Assembly (NCBI RefSeq): GCF_003688995.1
Contig: NZ_PENI01000017.1
Span: forward strand, 62,001 to 126,000
DNA: 64,000 nucleotides
Direction: 5' to 3'
DNA from: Streptomyces shenzhenensis
Lineage (GTDB): Bacteria; Actinomycetota; Actinomycetes; Streptomycetales; Streptomycetaceae
Shown here: piece after piece, positions 22,904-31,706 of the stretch
How positions within the stretch are numbered: the stretch's first letter is position 1
Layout: each line of letters begins with the position of its first letter
The notes under the pieces: generated by a model
What the model was told of the DNA's origin: nothing
Databases searched by the model: none
The model's input: only the letters and a program-made list of their open reading frames with translations
Position numbers and translations under genes: made by a program

Positions 22904-24237
22904 GCGAAGCGGAGTGGTTCGATGCACATCACGGCCACGAGGGACCGGGCGGCGCGGACGCCGGAAGCGGTGCCGGACGTCCACCCGGGACAGGCGGACC
23001 CGACGACCCGCGGCCCGGCGCCGGGCCGGGACCCGGGCCGGACCGGCCGCCGCGCATCCCGATGCCCCGCTCCTCCGTCGAGGACACCGGGCGGCCGCTG
23101 CCCGACCTCGACCCGGTGGTGCCCGCCCCGCCCGCGCTGCCGCACGGCGTGCTGAGATCACTGCTCGGCGCATGGGCGCTGGCCGCCTGCTCGGCCGCCG
23201 AGACCGCCGCCGTCGAGGAGCACCTGGGCGAGTGCGGCAGTTGCGCCGACGAGGCGCGGCGGCTGCGCGAGGCGGTCGGCCTGCTGCACCAGCCCGAGAG
23301 CCTCGACCTGGACCCGGCGCTGCGCACCCGGGTCCTCGCGACCTGCCTTGACCGGCGTCCGCCGCGCATCCCGCTGCCCGAGTGGGCGACGCCGTACGAC
23401 GCCGAGACCGCCCGGCTCGACGCGCTGCTCCAGGACATCCGGGACGCCGAGTGGCACGCGCCGGTGCGGCTGCGCTGGTTCGAGGGCGACGCGGCGACGA
23501 GCCGCCGTACCACCGTCGCCGGGGTGATCGCGCATCTGCTGTCGGTGGACGGACTGGTCGCGGTGGCGCTCGGCCTGGACGACCCGGTGGCCGGGGAGGG
23601 CGCGACGGGTCCGGCCGCGCGCACCGAGGCGTACTGGCGGGCCTCGCACTTCCCGCCGACCCGTTCCGTGCGGGCGCCCTGGCGGGAGCAGAGCCACAAC
23701 CTGGTGCGGACGGTGTCCTTCACCGGGAGCGGCGCCGGGAAGCTGTCCGTCCCCTACGGCGGCTTCACCCTGCCGCTGCACGACGCGATGCTGGACCGGG
23801 CCTTCGAGTGCTGGGTGCACGCGGAGGACATCGCCGACGCGGTGGACTACCCGTACGAACCGCCCGCGCCGCGCCATCTGCACCGCATGATCGACCTGGC
23901 CGCCCGGATGCTGCCCGGGGCGCTGGCGGCCCGGCGGCAGGCGGGGCTGGCCACCATGAGCGGCACCCCGCACCTGGTCGCGGCCGGGCAGCCGGGCCGC
24001 AGCCTCCGGCTGGAGATCGAGGGCGCGGGCGGCGGCCAGTGGCTGATCCCGCTCGACTCCCCTGGCGCGGAGGGCTCAGCCGAGCTGGAGGTGGCCCATG
24101 TCGCCCTGGACGGCGTGGAGTTCTGCCGGCTGGCCGCGGGCCATGTGCCGCCGCAGGAGGCCGCGGCGGGACAGCTCGGGGACCGGGAGGCGATCCGCGA
24201 CGTCCTGTTCGCCGCGGCAGGGCTGAGCCGCATGTAG
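22900..24237 (+). CDS. zinc-finger anti-sigma / MDMPI fusion protein
   Basis: 445 residues. An N-terminal Pro/Gly-rich segment (1-75) is followed by a zf-HC2 zinc-binding helix bundle (LLGAWALAACSAAETAAVEEH, then HLGECGSCADEARRL: the HxxxCxxC motif), and then by a DinB/mycothiol-dependent maleylpyruvate isomerase (MDMPI) type domain (LQDIRDAEWHAPVRLRWFEG, VAGVIAHLLSVDGLVAVALG, DRAFECWVHAEDIADAV). The HxxxCxxC motif is the redox/zinc switch of anti-sigma factors; MDMPI domains bind metal and mycothiol. It is translationally coupled to the ECF sigma gene, so it probably holds that sigma factor inactive, perhaps sensing thiol state. No membrane segment is seen. Confidence 0.85.
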   Translation: MSEAEWFDAHHGHEGPGGADAGSGAGRPPGTGGPDDPRPGAGPGPGPDRPPRIPMPRSSVEDTGRPLPDLDPVVPAPPALPHGVLRSLLGAWALAACSAAETAAVEEHLGECGSCADEARRLREAVGLLHQPESLDLDPALRTRVLATCLDRRPPRIPLPEWATPYDAETARLDALLQDIRDAEWHAPVRLRWFEGDAATSRRTTVAGVIAHLLSVDGLVAVALGLDDPVAGEGATGPAARTEAYWRASHFPPTRSVRAPWREQSHNLVRTVSFTGSGAGKLSVPYGGFTLPLHDAMLDRAFECWVHAEDIADAVDYPYEPPAPRHLHRMIDLAARMLPGALAARRQAGLATMSGTPHLVAAGQPGRSLRLEIEGAGGGQWLIPLDSPGAEGSAELEVAHVALDGVEFCRLAAGHVPPQEAAAGQLGDREAIRDVLFAAAGLSRM

Positions 24238-24270
24238 CCCCGCCAGGGGCACGGGAAACTGCGCGAGCAC
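24238..24270. terminator. hairpin repeat between convergent genes
   Basis: CCCCGCCAGGGGCACGGGAAACTGCGCGAGC is a diverged member of the Streptomyces CCCCGAAGGGG-CGCGGGGAACTGCGCGA repeat family. It sits directly after the anti-sigma stop and faces the convergent purU end, the usual place for these terminator-like repeats. Confidence 0.5.
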
Positions 24271-24313
24271 CCCCCACGCCCCGCAGCCGCCGACGACCTG
24301 ACGTCCCGAGCCG

Positions 24314-25195
24314 CTAGGCGAAGACCACCGTGCGACGCCCGTTGAGCAGAATGCGCCGCTCCGCATGCCACTTCACGGCCCGCGCCAGCGCCTGGCACTC
24401 CACGTCCCGGCCGATCGCCACCAGTTGGTCCGGGGTGACGTCGTGCCCCACCCGCTCGACCTCCTGCTCGATGATCGGGCCCTCGTCGAGGTCGGCCGTC
24501 ACATAGTGGGCCGTGGCGCCGATCAGCTTCACACCGCGGGCGTGCGCCTGGTGGTACGGCTTCGCGCCCTTGAAGCTCGGCAGGAAGGAGTGGTGGATGT
24601 TGATGATCCGGCCGCTGAGCTGCTTGCACAGGTCGTCCGAGAGAACCTGCATATAGCGGGCGAGGACGACCAGCTCGACGTTCCGCTCGCGGACGATCTT
24701 CAGCAGCCGCTCCTCGGCCTGCGCCTTGGTCTCCTTCGTCACCGGAATGTGGTGGAAGGGCACATGGTACGACTCCACCAGTTCGGCGAATTCTGTGTGG
24801 TTGGAGACCACAGCCGCGATCTCCACCGGCAGCGCGCCGATCCGGGCCCTGAAGAGCAGGTCGTTGAGGCAGTGGCCGAACTTGCTGACCATCAGGACGA
24901 TGCGCATCTTCTCGTCGGCCCGGTTGATCTGCCAGTCCATCTGGAACGAGTCACCGATCGCCGCGAAGCTCGCCCGCAGCTTGTCCACGGTGACCGGAGC
25001 CTCCGCCGAGAAGTGGACCCGCATGAAGAACAGTCCCGTGTCGTGGTCGCCGAACTGCTGGCTGTCCTCGATGTTGCACCCGGTCATGAACAGATAGCTG
25101 GACACCGCGTGCACGATGCCCTTCTTGTCCGGGCACGAGAGGGTCAGGACATACTGGTCGGACGGGGCCGCGGCCCGGGTGGACTGCTCGTTCAT
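24314..25195 (-). CDS. purU: formyltetrahydrofolate deformylase PurU
   Basis: 293 residues. The N-terminal ACT domain (YVLTLSCPDKKGIVHAVSSY, NIEDSQQFGDHDTGLFFMRV) is followed by the formyltransferase-fold catalytic domain (MRIVLMVSKFGHCLNDLLFR, VVSNHTEFAELVESYHVPFH, LARYMQVLSDDLC, INIHHSFLPSFKGAKPYHQAH, GATAHYVTADLDEGPIIEQE). The His in HHSFLPSF and the Asp in DEGPIIEQ are the catalytic pair of the family. It hydrolyses 10-formyl-THF to THF and formate, balancing one-carbon pools. It is single copy and faces the anti-sigma gene. The neighbouring SCO4402-like gene matches S. coelicolor order. Confidence 0.97.
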   Translation of the reverse strand: MNEQSTRAAAPSDQYVLTLSCPDKKGIVHAVSSYLFMTGCNIEDSQQFGDHDTGLFFMRVHFSAEAPVTVDKLRASFAAIGDSFQMDWQINRADEKMRIVLMVSKFGHCLNDLLFRARIGALPVEIAAVVSNHTEFAELVESYHVPFHHIPVTKETKAQAEERLLKIVRERNVELVVLARYMQVLSDDLCKQLSGRIINIHHSFLPSFKGAKPYHQAHARGVKLIGATAHYVTADLDEGPIIEQEVERVGHDVTPDQLVAIGRDVECQALARAVKWHAERRILLNGRRTVVFA

Positions 25196-25241
25196 GCAGG
25201 ACAGCGTCGCACATCCGCCCCGGCCCGCGAGGGACGGTCCG

Positions 25242-25742
25242 CTACCCGGACCGGGTCACGATGCGCAGCACCTCAAGGCTCCGCGGCGGCGTCTCGGGGT
25301 CGTCGCCGTCGCTCATGGACATCCGGACGTGCGCGTCCCGCGCCGCCCGCACCGCCTCCGGCCAGCCCTGGTGCTCGAGGTACGCGGCGACCGGCGCGTC
25401 CGGGCCCACCTGGTGCATGATCCGCAGCACCCGCAGGACGGCGGTGTCGATGAGCGCCGCCTCCTGGGAGTCCCGGAAGATCGTGCCGACGTACTTCTCG
25501 GCGGACCAGTTGTCCAGCCAGGTGTCCTCCACCAGCCGGTACACGGCATCGGTCACGTCCCCGTACCCGTCGACGCCGGCCAGCCAGACGTCCCGCTGGA
25601 ACACCGGATCGGAGAGCATGTGCAGCGCGGAACGCACATTGCTGCGCCAGCGCCACCACGGCATGTCATTCAGTGGCATGCCGCCCATGGTGGAGGAGCG
25701 ACGGCCGCGACGGGAAGAGTTCTCCGAACCTTGCACGGTCAC
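25242..25742 (-). CDS. SCO4402-like conserved protein
   Basis: Up to 166 residues. The conserved part starts MGGMPLNDMPWWRWRSNVRS and contains ALHMLSDPVFQRDVWLAGVD, DGYGDVTDAVYRLVEDTWLD and SAEKYVGTIFRDSQEAALID. I believe this is the family named after S. coelicolor SCO4402, conserved in Streptomyces next to purU, of unknown function. It is soluble and acidic with no motif I can link to a reaction. The start is uncertain: GTG 25742 gives the longest form, ATG 25688 the conserved one. It is upstream of and co-directional with purU (46 bp gap). Confidence 0.85.
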   Translation of the reverse strand: MTVQGSENSSRRGRRSSTMGGMPLNDMPWWRWRSNVRSALHMLSDPVFQRDVWLAGVDGYGDVTDAVYRLVEDTWLDNWSAEKYVGTIFRDSQEAALIDTAVLRVLRIMHQVGPDAPVAAYLEHQGWPEAVRAARDAHVRMSMSDGDDPETPPRSLEVLRIVTRSG

Positions 25743-25859
25743 CGATCGTACGTTCCCCGGCCGCGGCGCCTTACCGCCCCCCGTAATTCACCTCTATGTC
25801 ACCTTTGGTTGACCGAGGATCACTCGCCGGTTAGCGATGTGACGGAATCGTGCGTGAGC

Positions 25860-27176
25860 ATGACCGGCAGGCGACGCATCCGCAGGACCCTCCTCCCCGC
25901 CCTCCCCCGGCCCGTCCGTGCCACCGCGCTGTCCGCGGGCGCGCTCGTGGCCTGTGTCTCGCTCGCCGCCGGATGCGGAGTCATCCCGGGAACCGCGAGC
26001 GGCTCCGGGGACGACCCGATCAAGGTGATGACCTGGGCGCCGCAGGACACCAGTGCCACCAACAAGGCCGGCGTGCCCGCCATGGCCGCGGCCTACGCCC
26101 GCTGGCTCAACTCCCAGGGCGGCCTCAACGGCCGCAAGCTGAAGGTCCTGACCTGCAACGACCACAACAACGCGGTGGGCGCGGCGAAGTGCGCCCGGCG
26201 CGCGGTGGACGAGAACGTCGTCGCGGTCGTCGGCTCCTACAGCCAGTTCGGCGATTCCTACTTCGCACCGCTGGAGGGCGCCGGCATCGCGTACATAGGC
26301 GGCTACGGCGTGACGAACAAGGAGTTCACCAGCGCCGTGTCCTACCCGGTCAACGGCGGCCAGCCCACCCTGCTGGCGGGCCTCGGCAAGGCGCTCGCCG
26401 ACAGCTGCGGCCCCGTCGCCCTGGTCCGCCCCGACAGCGTCGCCGGTGACCAGCTGCCCGAACTGATCGACTCCGGGCTGGCCTCGGGCGGGCACGACGC
26501 GGCGAAGGACCAGCTCGCGCCCGAGGACGCCACCGAGTACGGCAAGCAGTCCGAGCAGGCGCTGCGGGCGGCGACCGCCGACCCGCTGGAGAAGGGGTGC
26601 GTGGTGCCCGCGCTCGGCGGCCGCACGGACACCTTCATGGACTCCTTCCGGCGCGCCCGCGGGGACTACCCGGCGGTGCGGGCCGCCACCGTGCTCGGCA
26701 GCGTCGACCAGAGCGTGATCAACGCGACGGGCGGCGCGAACGGGCCGTACGAGGGCTCGTACATCACCGGCTGGTACCCGGTGACCTCCGACAAGCGCTG
26801 GGACCCGATGAAGAAGGTGATCAACAAGGAGGCCTTCGGCGACAACCGCATCGACCCCGCGGACGCCGGAGTGCAGACCACATGGATCGCCTACACCGTG
26901 CTGCGGGCCGTCCTGGAGAAGATCGGCGACGGTGAGGTGAGCGCCGACTCCGTGCGCCGGACCCTGAACTCCGGGTTCAAGGTCGGCACGGGCGGCCTCA
27001 CCCCGACCCTCAGCTGGCCCCAACAGGGCCAGGGCAAGCTCGCGTCCGTCGGACTGGCCCGCCTGGTCAACACCGATGTGACCCTCCAGGTCGTGCGCGA
27101 GGGGCAACTGGCCGCGGCCAAGGACGGAGGCGTCGTGGACGTCACCAAGACGCTGCTGAACGCGAACCTCAGCTGA
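25860..27176 (+). CDS. ABC-type substrate-binding lipoprotein
   Basis: About 438 residues. A twin-Arg-rich N-terminus, a hydrophobic core and the lipobox LAAGC (about residue 42) mark a lipoprotein. The mature part is a periplasmic-binding-fold protein of the branched-chain amino acid/Leu-binding type (GVPAMAAAYARWLNSQGGLN, GRKLKVLTCNDHNNAVGAAK, AVVGSYSQFGDSYFAPLEGA, GIAYIGGYG). No permease or ATPase gene is adjacent, so it is an orphan receptor, possibly signalling rather than transport. In-frame GTG starts at 25839 and 25854 are alternatives. It converges on the proline-rich protein gene with a 24-bp gap. Confidence 0.88.
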   Translation: MTGRRRIRRTLLPALPRPVRATALSAGALVACVSLAAGCGVIPGTASGSGDDPIKVMTWAPQDTSATNKAGVPAMAAAYARWLNSQGGLNGRKLKVLTCNDHNNAVGAAKCARRAVDENVVAVVGSYSQFGDSYFAPLEGAGIAYIGGYGVTNKEFTSAVSYPVNGGQPTLLAGLGKALADSCGPVALVRPDSVAGDQLPELIDSGLASGGHDAAKDQLAPEDATEYGKQSEQALRAATADPLEKGCVVPALGGRTDTFMDSFRRARGDYPAVRAATVLGSVDQSVINATGGANGPYEGSYITGWYPVTSDKRWDPMKKVINKEAFGDNRIDPADAGVQTTWIAYTVLRAVLEKIGDGEVSADSVRRTLNSGFKVGTGGLTPTLSWPQQGQGKLASVGLARLVNTDVTLQVVREGQLAAAKDGGVVDVTKTLLNANLS

Positions 27177-27200
27177 GCCGGTCACGCCCACCGCCCCGGC

Positions 27201-28841
27201 TCACAGCTGGGTCGGCTGGCGCTCGGTGAGGCCGTACGTCTTCGCGATCGCGTTCCACAGCGGCGCCGCCTTGGTCTTCTCGGCGCTCGCGGTGCCGCTG
27301 TCCCGGTTGCCCGCCTGGGTCTGCCCGGTGGTGCGGGCCTGTCCCTTCTTGCAGCCGTGCTTCCCGGCGGTCTGGTCCGCCCAGGCCGCGTAGTGGTCGT
27401 CGGCCGACGCCGAGGCGTGCCACGCCTTGGTGAGCGCGGTGGTCAGCTCGGCGTGGTTCGGCAGCTTGTCCACGGTCAGCTCCGACAGGCGGGTGACCAG
27501 CTCGGTGCGCTGCTTGGCCGCGTCCCGCAGGTCCGAGGCGGCCTGGTCCAGGTTCTGGCAGGTCTTCACGTCGGACACCGCCTTGATCACCGAGGCGCGG
27601 CTGCTGCCGCTGTCGGCGAGCAGCTTGTCCAGGGCGACGGCCTGCTGCTCGACGGGGTCGGCGGACGGCGACGGCGACTCCGCCTCGGCGGGGGCCGAGG
27701 CGGCGACGGTCTTGTTGTGGTCGCTCTGGTCGTCGCCCCCGCCGCTGAGCAGGGCGCCGGCGCCGAACCCGAGGACGATGATGCCGACGCCGGCGGCGGC
27801 GATCAGCGGCACGCGCGAGCCGGTCCGGCCGCCGCGTCCGCGCCCGCCGCCGTCCTGCCCGCCGCGCCGTCCGCCGCCCGGCCCCTGCGGGGCGTACGCG
27901 GGCTGCGGCTGCCCGGGGTAGGGGTCCTGCGCCTGCTGGACGGGCGGCAGCAGCTGGGTGGCCGGGGCCGGTCCCGGATCGCCCGCGGCGCTGCGGAAGA
28001 GGTTGTCGAACTCGGCGGGCGGCTGCCGGTCCCCGCCCGGAGCGCCGCCGTACGGCGCGGTCACCGGGGCGATGTACTGCGTGGCCTCGGCGTCGGGGTG
28101 GGGCGTCACGGGCTGCGGCTGGGCCGCCCGCCCCAGGAAGCGGGTGTCCTCGCCCGAGGCCTCGGGCGGCAGCGCGCCCGACGCCACGGGCGGTATGTAC
28201 TGGGTGGCGCCCTCGTCCAGGGGAGCGGGCGCGGGACCGCCCGCGACGACGGGCGGTATGTACTGGGTGGCCCCCTCGTCCACGGAAGCCGGGACGGCGG
28301 GCGAGGGTATGTACGGGCTCGCGTGGTCCACGGCCGGGGGGAGCGGGGCCGCGTACGACTGCTGCTGCGGGGCACCACCGCCCCCGTACGGCTGCTGCGC
28401 CGCGTCGCCGGGGCCGTACGCCTGGTGCAGCGCGCCGTGTGCGCCGGAGCCGTACGCCGGTTCCTGCGGGGTTCCGCCGCCGTACGACGGTGCCGGGGCG
28501 CCCTCCGGGGGAAGCGGGCCCGCACCGGGGGCGGACGGCTCCTGGGGCGTCCACGCGGCGTGCTGCTGGTTCGGGGTGCCCCACTCCTGCGCGGCGGCCG
28601 GAGCCCAGCCCTGGCCGGCCTGGGGGGCTGCGGTCTGCTGCTGGTCGGGGCCCCAGGACCGGCCCCACGCCTGGCCGCCGGCCGGCGTGGCGGCCGGGAG
28701 GCCCGCGCTCGGGGCGGCCGGCCGGTTCGCGGCCGGCTGCGGGGCGGAATCGCCCGTCATGCCCGGCAGCAGGGGCTCGCCGCCGTCGGAGGGCAGCACG
28801 ATGCCTTCGCGCGCGGGCTCGCCCTGTCCACTCTGCGTCAC
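27201..28841 (-). CDS. proline-rich single-pass membrane protein
   Basis: 546 residues. Residues 1 to about 340 are disordered, rich in Pro, Ala, Gly and Gln, with recurring ATQYIPPV-type motifs (EGATQYIPPV twice, EATQYIAPV once, ATQLLPPV once). After a Gly/Arg stretch comes one membrane helix (VPLIAAAGVGIIVLGFGAGA, about 344-363) and an external domain of about 180 residues with two Cys (KTCQN, KHGCKK). Topology is N-in, C-out. The GTG start at 28841 has AGGAG 6 nt upstream. Many Streptomyces membrane proteins carry the same cytosolic motif; its function is unknown. Confidence 0.8.
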   Translation of the reverse strand: MTQSGQGEPAREGIVLPSDGGEPLLPGMTGDSAPQPAANRPAAPSAGLPAATPAGGQAWGRSWGPDQQQTAAPQAGQGWAPAAAQEWGTPNQQHAAWTPQEPSAPGAGPLPPEGAPAPSYGGGTPQEPAYGSGAHGALHQAYGPGDAAQQPYGGGGAPQQQSYAAPLPPAVDHASPYIPSPAVPASVDEGATQYIPPVVAGGPAPAPLDEGATQYIPPVASGALPPEASGEDTRFLGRAAQPQPVTPHPDAEATQYIAPVTAPYGGAPGGDRQPPAEFDNLFRSAAGDPGPAPATQLLPPVQQAQDPYPGQPQPAYAPQGPGGGRRGGQDGGGRGRGGRTGSRVPLIAAAGVGIIVLGFGAGALLSGGGDDQSDHNKTVAASAPAEAESPSPSADPVEQQAVALDKLLADSGSSRASVIKAVSDVKTCQNLDQAASDLRDAAKQRTELVTRLSELTVDKLPNHAELTTALTKAWHASASADDHYAAWADQTAGKHGCKKGQARTTGQTQAGNRDSGTASAEKTKAAPLWNAIAKTYGLTERQPTQL

Positions 28842-29065
28842 CGGGACTCCTACGAATGGGGGACCTTCGGAATCGTCGGCTCACGCTACCGGGTCCCCCG
28901 AGCCGGGTGCTACGCAGCTCAGGGCGTGGCCCTTTTCCCTGTGACGCCTGTAACAAAACCACGCCGCGGCACGCTGTTAATGGGCACATCTGTGCGGCAA
29001 CGCGCCGTTTCCCGCGTGTTCACCCGCTCAACCGGCCGTCGTTCACGCCACGGCGGGTAACCGCC

Positions 29066-30451
29066 TCACGCGGCCTGCTGAAGGCCCAGCCGCGCCCCGA
29101 ACTCCCGCACCACCGGCTCGTCCCGGTACGGCTCAAGCCGCTGCTGGAAGTCGTCCAGATACTCGGCGCCACGGTTGGACCGGAGCGTCTCCAGCAGTTC
29201 GACCGCCTGCAGACCGGTGTGGCAGGCCTGTTCGATCTCGCGCTGCTGCACCTGTGCCGTGGCGAGCAGCACATAGCCGATGGCCCGCCTGCGCGCCCGC
29301 CCTGCGGGATGCCCGGCCAGCGACTGCTCCGCACACCGCGCCGCCGCCTCGGCCTGCCCGAGGTCGCGGTGGCAGTGCGCCAACTCGTCCGCCAGATAGG
29401 CCTCGTCGTAGTGCGCGATCCACGCCGGGTCGTCCCCGGAGTCCGCGTCGGCCGACTCCATGGCCGTGATCGCCCGCCCGGACGACACCTCCGCCGCCCG
29501 TACGTCGCCCAGCAGCGCGTGCCCGCGCGCCTCGGCCGCGTGGAACATCGCCTCCGCGCGCGGGGTGACCCGGCCCCGCGCCCCCTCCTGGGCCGCCCGC
29601 GCCAACTGCGCGATCTCGCGCGGGTTCCCGAGCTGCGCGGCCAGATGACTCATGGACGCGGCGAGCACATAGCCGCCGTACCCACGGTCACCGGCCGCCT
29701 GCGCAAGGCGCAGCGACTGGATGTAGTACCGCTGGGCCAGCCCGGGTTGGCCGGTGTCGATGGCCATGTACCCGGCCAGTTCGGTCAGTCGGGCCACCGC
29801 GGCGAACAGATCGCGGCCGACCGCCTCCCGGTAGGAGCCGGCCAGCAGCCCGGAGACGACGCTGTTGAGATAGTGCACGACCACCGGGCGCACATGCCCG
29901 CTGCCGTACTGGTGGTCGAGGTCCACGAGTGCCTGGGTCATCGCGCGCACGGCCGCCACGTCCGACTGCCCCACGCGCGCGCCCGCCTGGCGCGCCACCT
30001 GCGCGTCCGGCGCCGAGATCAGCCAGTCGCGGCTCGGCTCGACCAACGCGGACGCGGCGACCGACGAGCCGGACAGGAAGTCCCTGCGGCCCACGTCGCT
30101 GCGCCACAGCTCGCAGACCTGCTCGATCGCCCCCAGCACCGTCGGCGAGAACTGGAGACCGACGCCCGAGGCCAGGTTCTTGCCGTTGGCCATCCCGATC
30201 TCGTCGATGGTGACCGTACGGCCCAGCTTGCGGCCCAGCGCCTCCGCGATGATCGCCGGGGCACGTCCGCGCGGCTGCTGTCCGCGCAGCCAACGGGCCA
30301 CGGACGTCTTGTCGTAGCGCAGGTCGAGGCCGTGCTCGGCGCCGCACATGTTGACCCGGCGGGCCAGCCCGGCGTTCGAGCACCCCGCCTCCTGGATGAG
30401 CGCCTGCAGCCGTTCGTTCGGCTGCCGCGCGACGAGAGGCCTTGCGGCCAT
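29066..30451 (-). CDS. NsdA-like helix-turn-helix/TPR regulator
   Basis: 461 residues. An N-terminal helix-turn-helix (LQALIQEAGCSNAGLARRVN, LRYDKTSVARWLRGQQPRGR, APAIIAEALGRKLGRTVTID) is followed by a long TPR-like region (SLRLAQAAGDRGYGGYVLAA, HLAAQLGNPREIAQLARAAQ, AHCHRDLGQAEAAARCAEQS). The layout and the RRDFLSGSSVAASALV linker are those of NsdA (SCO5582), a repressor of development and antibiotic production in S. coelicolor; this is a paralogue of NsdA, not necessarily the same gene. A second member lies at 57.5 kb. It is divergent from the primase-polymerase gene with a 280-bp gap. Confidence 0.87.
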   Translation of the reverse strand: MAARPLVARQPNERLQALIQEAGCSNAGLARRVNMCGAEHGLDLRYDKTSVARWLRGQQPRGRAPAIIAEALGRKLGRTVTIDEIGMANGKNLASGVGLQFSPTVLGAIEQVCELWRSDVGRRDFLSGSSVAASALVEPSRDWLISAPDAQVARQAGARVGQSDVAAVRAMTQALVDLDHQYGSGHVRPVVVHYLNSVVSGLLAGSYREAVGRDLFAAVARLTELAGYMAIDTGQPGLAQRYYIQSLRLAQAAGDRGYGGYVLAASMSHLAAQLGNPREIAQLARAAQEGARGRVTPRAEAMFHAAEARGHALLGDVRAAEVSSGRAITAMESADADSGDDPAWIAHYDEAYLADELAHCHRDLGQAEAAARCAEQSLAGHPAGRARRRAIGYVLLATAQVQQREIEQACHTGLQAVELLETLRSNRGAEYLDDFQQRLEPYRDEPVVREFGARLGLQQAA

Positions 30452-30731
30452 GGCATACCCCCTGCGAACCCCTGGAGCGAAAGTTCCGGCTGTGAAGATC
30501 GATGCCCCGCGTCATGCCGAAAATGCAGGACATGCGAGGATTGCCGGAGTACCGGAGTAAAGGCTGGTGCCGACCCCCACGAGTGGCTACCCCGGTCACG
30601 CCCCGCTTCCTCCCGCGCGCCCCCACCGATGCACCCATGCGCCCCAGTTGAGGAATCGATGCTCCTCCCCGCGCGCGGTCCCGTCATCGGGTCGGCCGTA
30701 ACCCGAGGTGGGCGCGGGAGTTGAGTGGGGC

Positions 30732-31385
30732 GTGGAAAAGACGATCGCCGGCCCCGAAGCCGCCCATATTCCGAAACAGCGCGGGGAATCGCTGCTGGAG
30801 ACCGCCGTTCGCTACGCAGAGGAGCGTCACTGGGACGTGTTCCCCGGCACCTGGCTGGAAGCCGCCGGCGGGAAGCAGCGCTGCTCCTGCGGCAACGCCA
30901 TGTGCGCCGCCCCCGGCGCACACCCGGGGCGCGCGGACTGGGCGGCCCAGGCGACCGGGAGTGCGGCGGTCGCCCGCCGGATGTGGCACAAGCAGCCGAA
31001 GGCCTCGATCCTGCTGCCGACGGGCCGCACCTTCGACGCGCTGTCCGTGTCGGAGTCCGCCGGGTTCCTGGCGCTGGCCCGGATGGAGCGGATGGAGCTG
31101 ACGCTCGGGCCGGTGACGCTCACCCCGGACCGGCGGATGAACTTCTTCGTGCTGCCGGGCGCGGCGCAGAAGCTGCCGGATCTGGTGCCCAGGCTGGGCT
31201 GGTCGGTGGGGTCGCTCGATCTCGTCGTGCTGGGCGAGGGGGCGTGGGTGGCTGCGCCGCCTACGCGGATCGGGTCGCGGGGGGCCGTGCAGTGGGCCTG
31301 CCGGCCGACTGCCTCGAATCGGTGGTTGCCGGATGTGGAGGAGTTGATCTCGGCTTTGGCGTATGCGTGCGGGAGGGATCGGTAG
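30732..31385 (+). CDS. bifunctional DNA primase/polymerase domain protein
   Basis: 217 residues with a single Prim-Pol (PF09250-like) domain: LETAVRYAEERHWDVFPGTW, a Cys/His cluster KQRCSCGNAMCAAPGAHPGR, and VARRMWHKQPKASILLPTGR. Stand-alone domains of this size are frequent in Streptomyces chromosomes, mostly next to NsdA-like regulators. Many may not be active, and the catalytic DxD expected after the second strand is not obvious here (FDALSVSE), so I would not assume polymerase activity. The GTG start at 30732 has a G-rich ribosome site. It is divergent from the NsdA-like gene. Confidence 0.8.
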   Translation: MEKTIAGPEAAHIPKQRGESLLETAVRYAEERHWDVFPGTWLEAAGGKQRCSCGNAMCAAPGAHPGRADWAAQATGSAAVARRMWHKQPKASILLPTGRTFDALSVSESAGFLALARMERMELTLGPVTLTPDRRMNFFVLPGAAQKLPDLVPRLGWSVGSLDLVVLGEGAWVAAPPTRIGSRGAVQWACRPTASNRWLPDVEELISALAYACGRDR

Positions 31386-31680
31386 GGGGCGCCTGTTCGC
31401 CGTGGGTGCGTTGGGGTTCTGTGGCGAGTGCGGCGTGGTGTCGGTGGGGGGCGCCTGTTCGCCGTGGGTGCGTGGGGTTCTGTGGCGAGTGCGGCGTGGT
31501 GGGGGGGGGGCTCGCGCAGTTCCCCGCGCCCCTTCGGGGCGGTTGTGTCACCGTTGGGATTTCATCTGCGCGGGATTGGTTTTCGGTCGCCTAGTCGCCA
31601 TGTCTAGTTCAGGTTCTGTGGCGAGTGCGGCGTAGTGGGGGTTCTCGCGCAGTTCCCCGCGCCCCTTCGGGGGCGTTGTC
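31386..31680. repeat. tandem and hairpin repeats with a G10 run
   Basis: Two direct copies of a 55-61 bp unit (31386-31446, 31447-31501) begin GGGGGCGCCTGTTCGCCGTG and end GAGTGCGGCGTGGTG. A third partial copy lies at 31612-31637. Two copies of CTCGCGCAGTTCCCCGCGCC followed by CCTTCGGGG (31511-31540, 31642-31672) are the genus-wide hairpin repeat. A run of ten G lies at 31501-31510. No coding function is seen; it separates the primase-like gene from the ABC transporter. Confidence 0.7.
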
Positions 31681-31706
31681 GTGCTGCTTCGCCATAGGGT
31701 TGGTGG

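Noticed and set aside
27357..29060. 567-codon frame antisense to the proline-rich protein
   Set aside because: Shadow of a repetitive gene; Gly/Arg-rich with no start context.
31501..31510. G10 run as a proven phase-variable switch
   Set aside because: Only one length is visible; it lies outside coding sequence, so it is listed only as a point to check.
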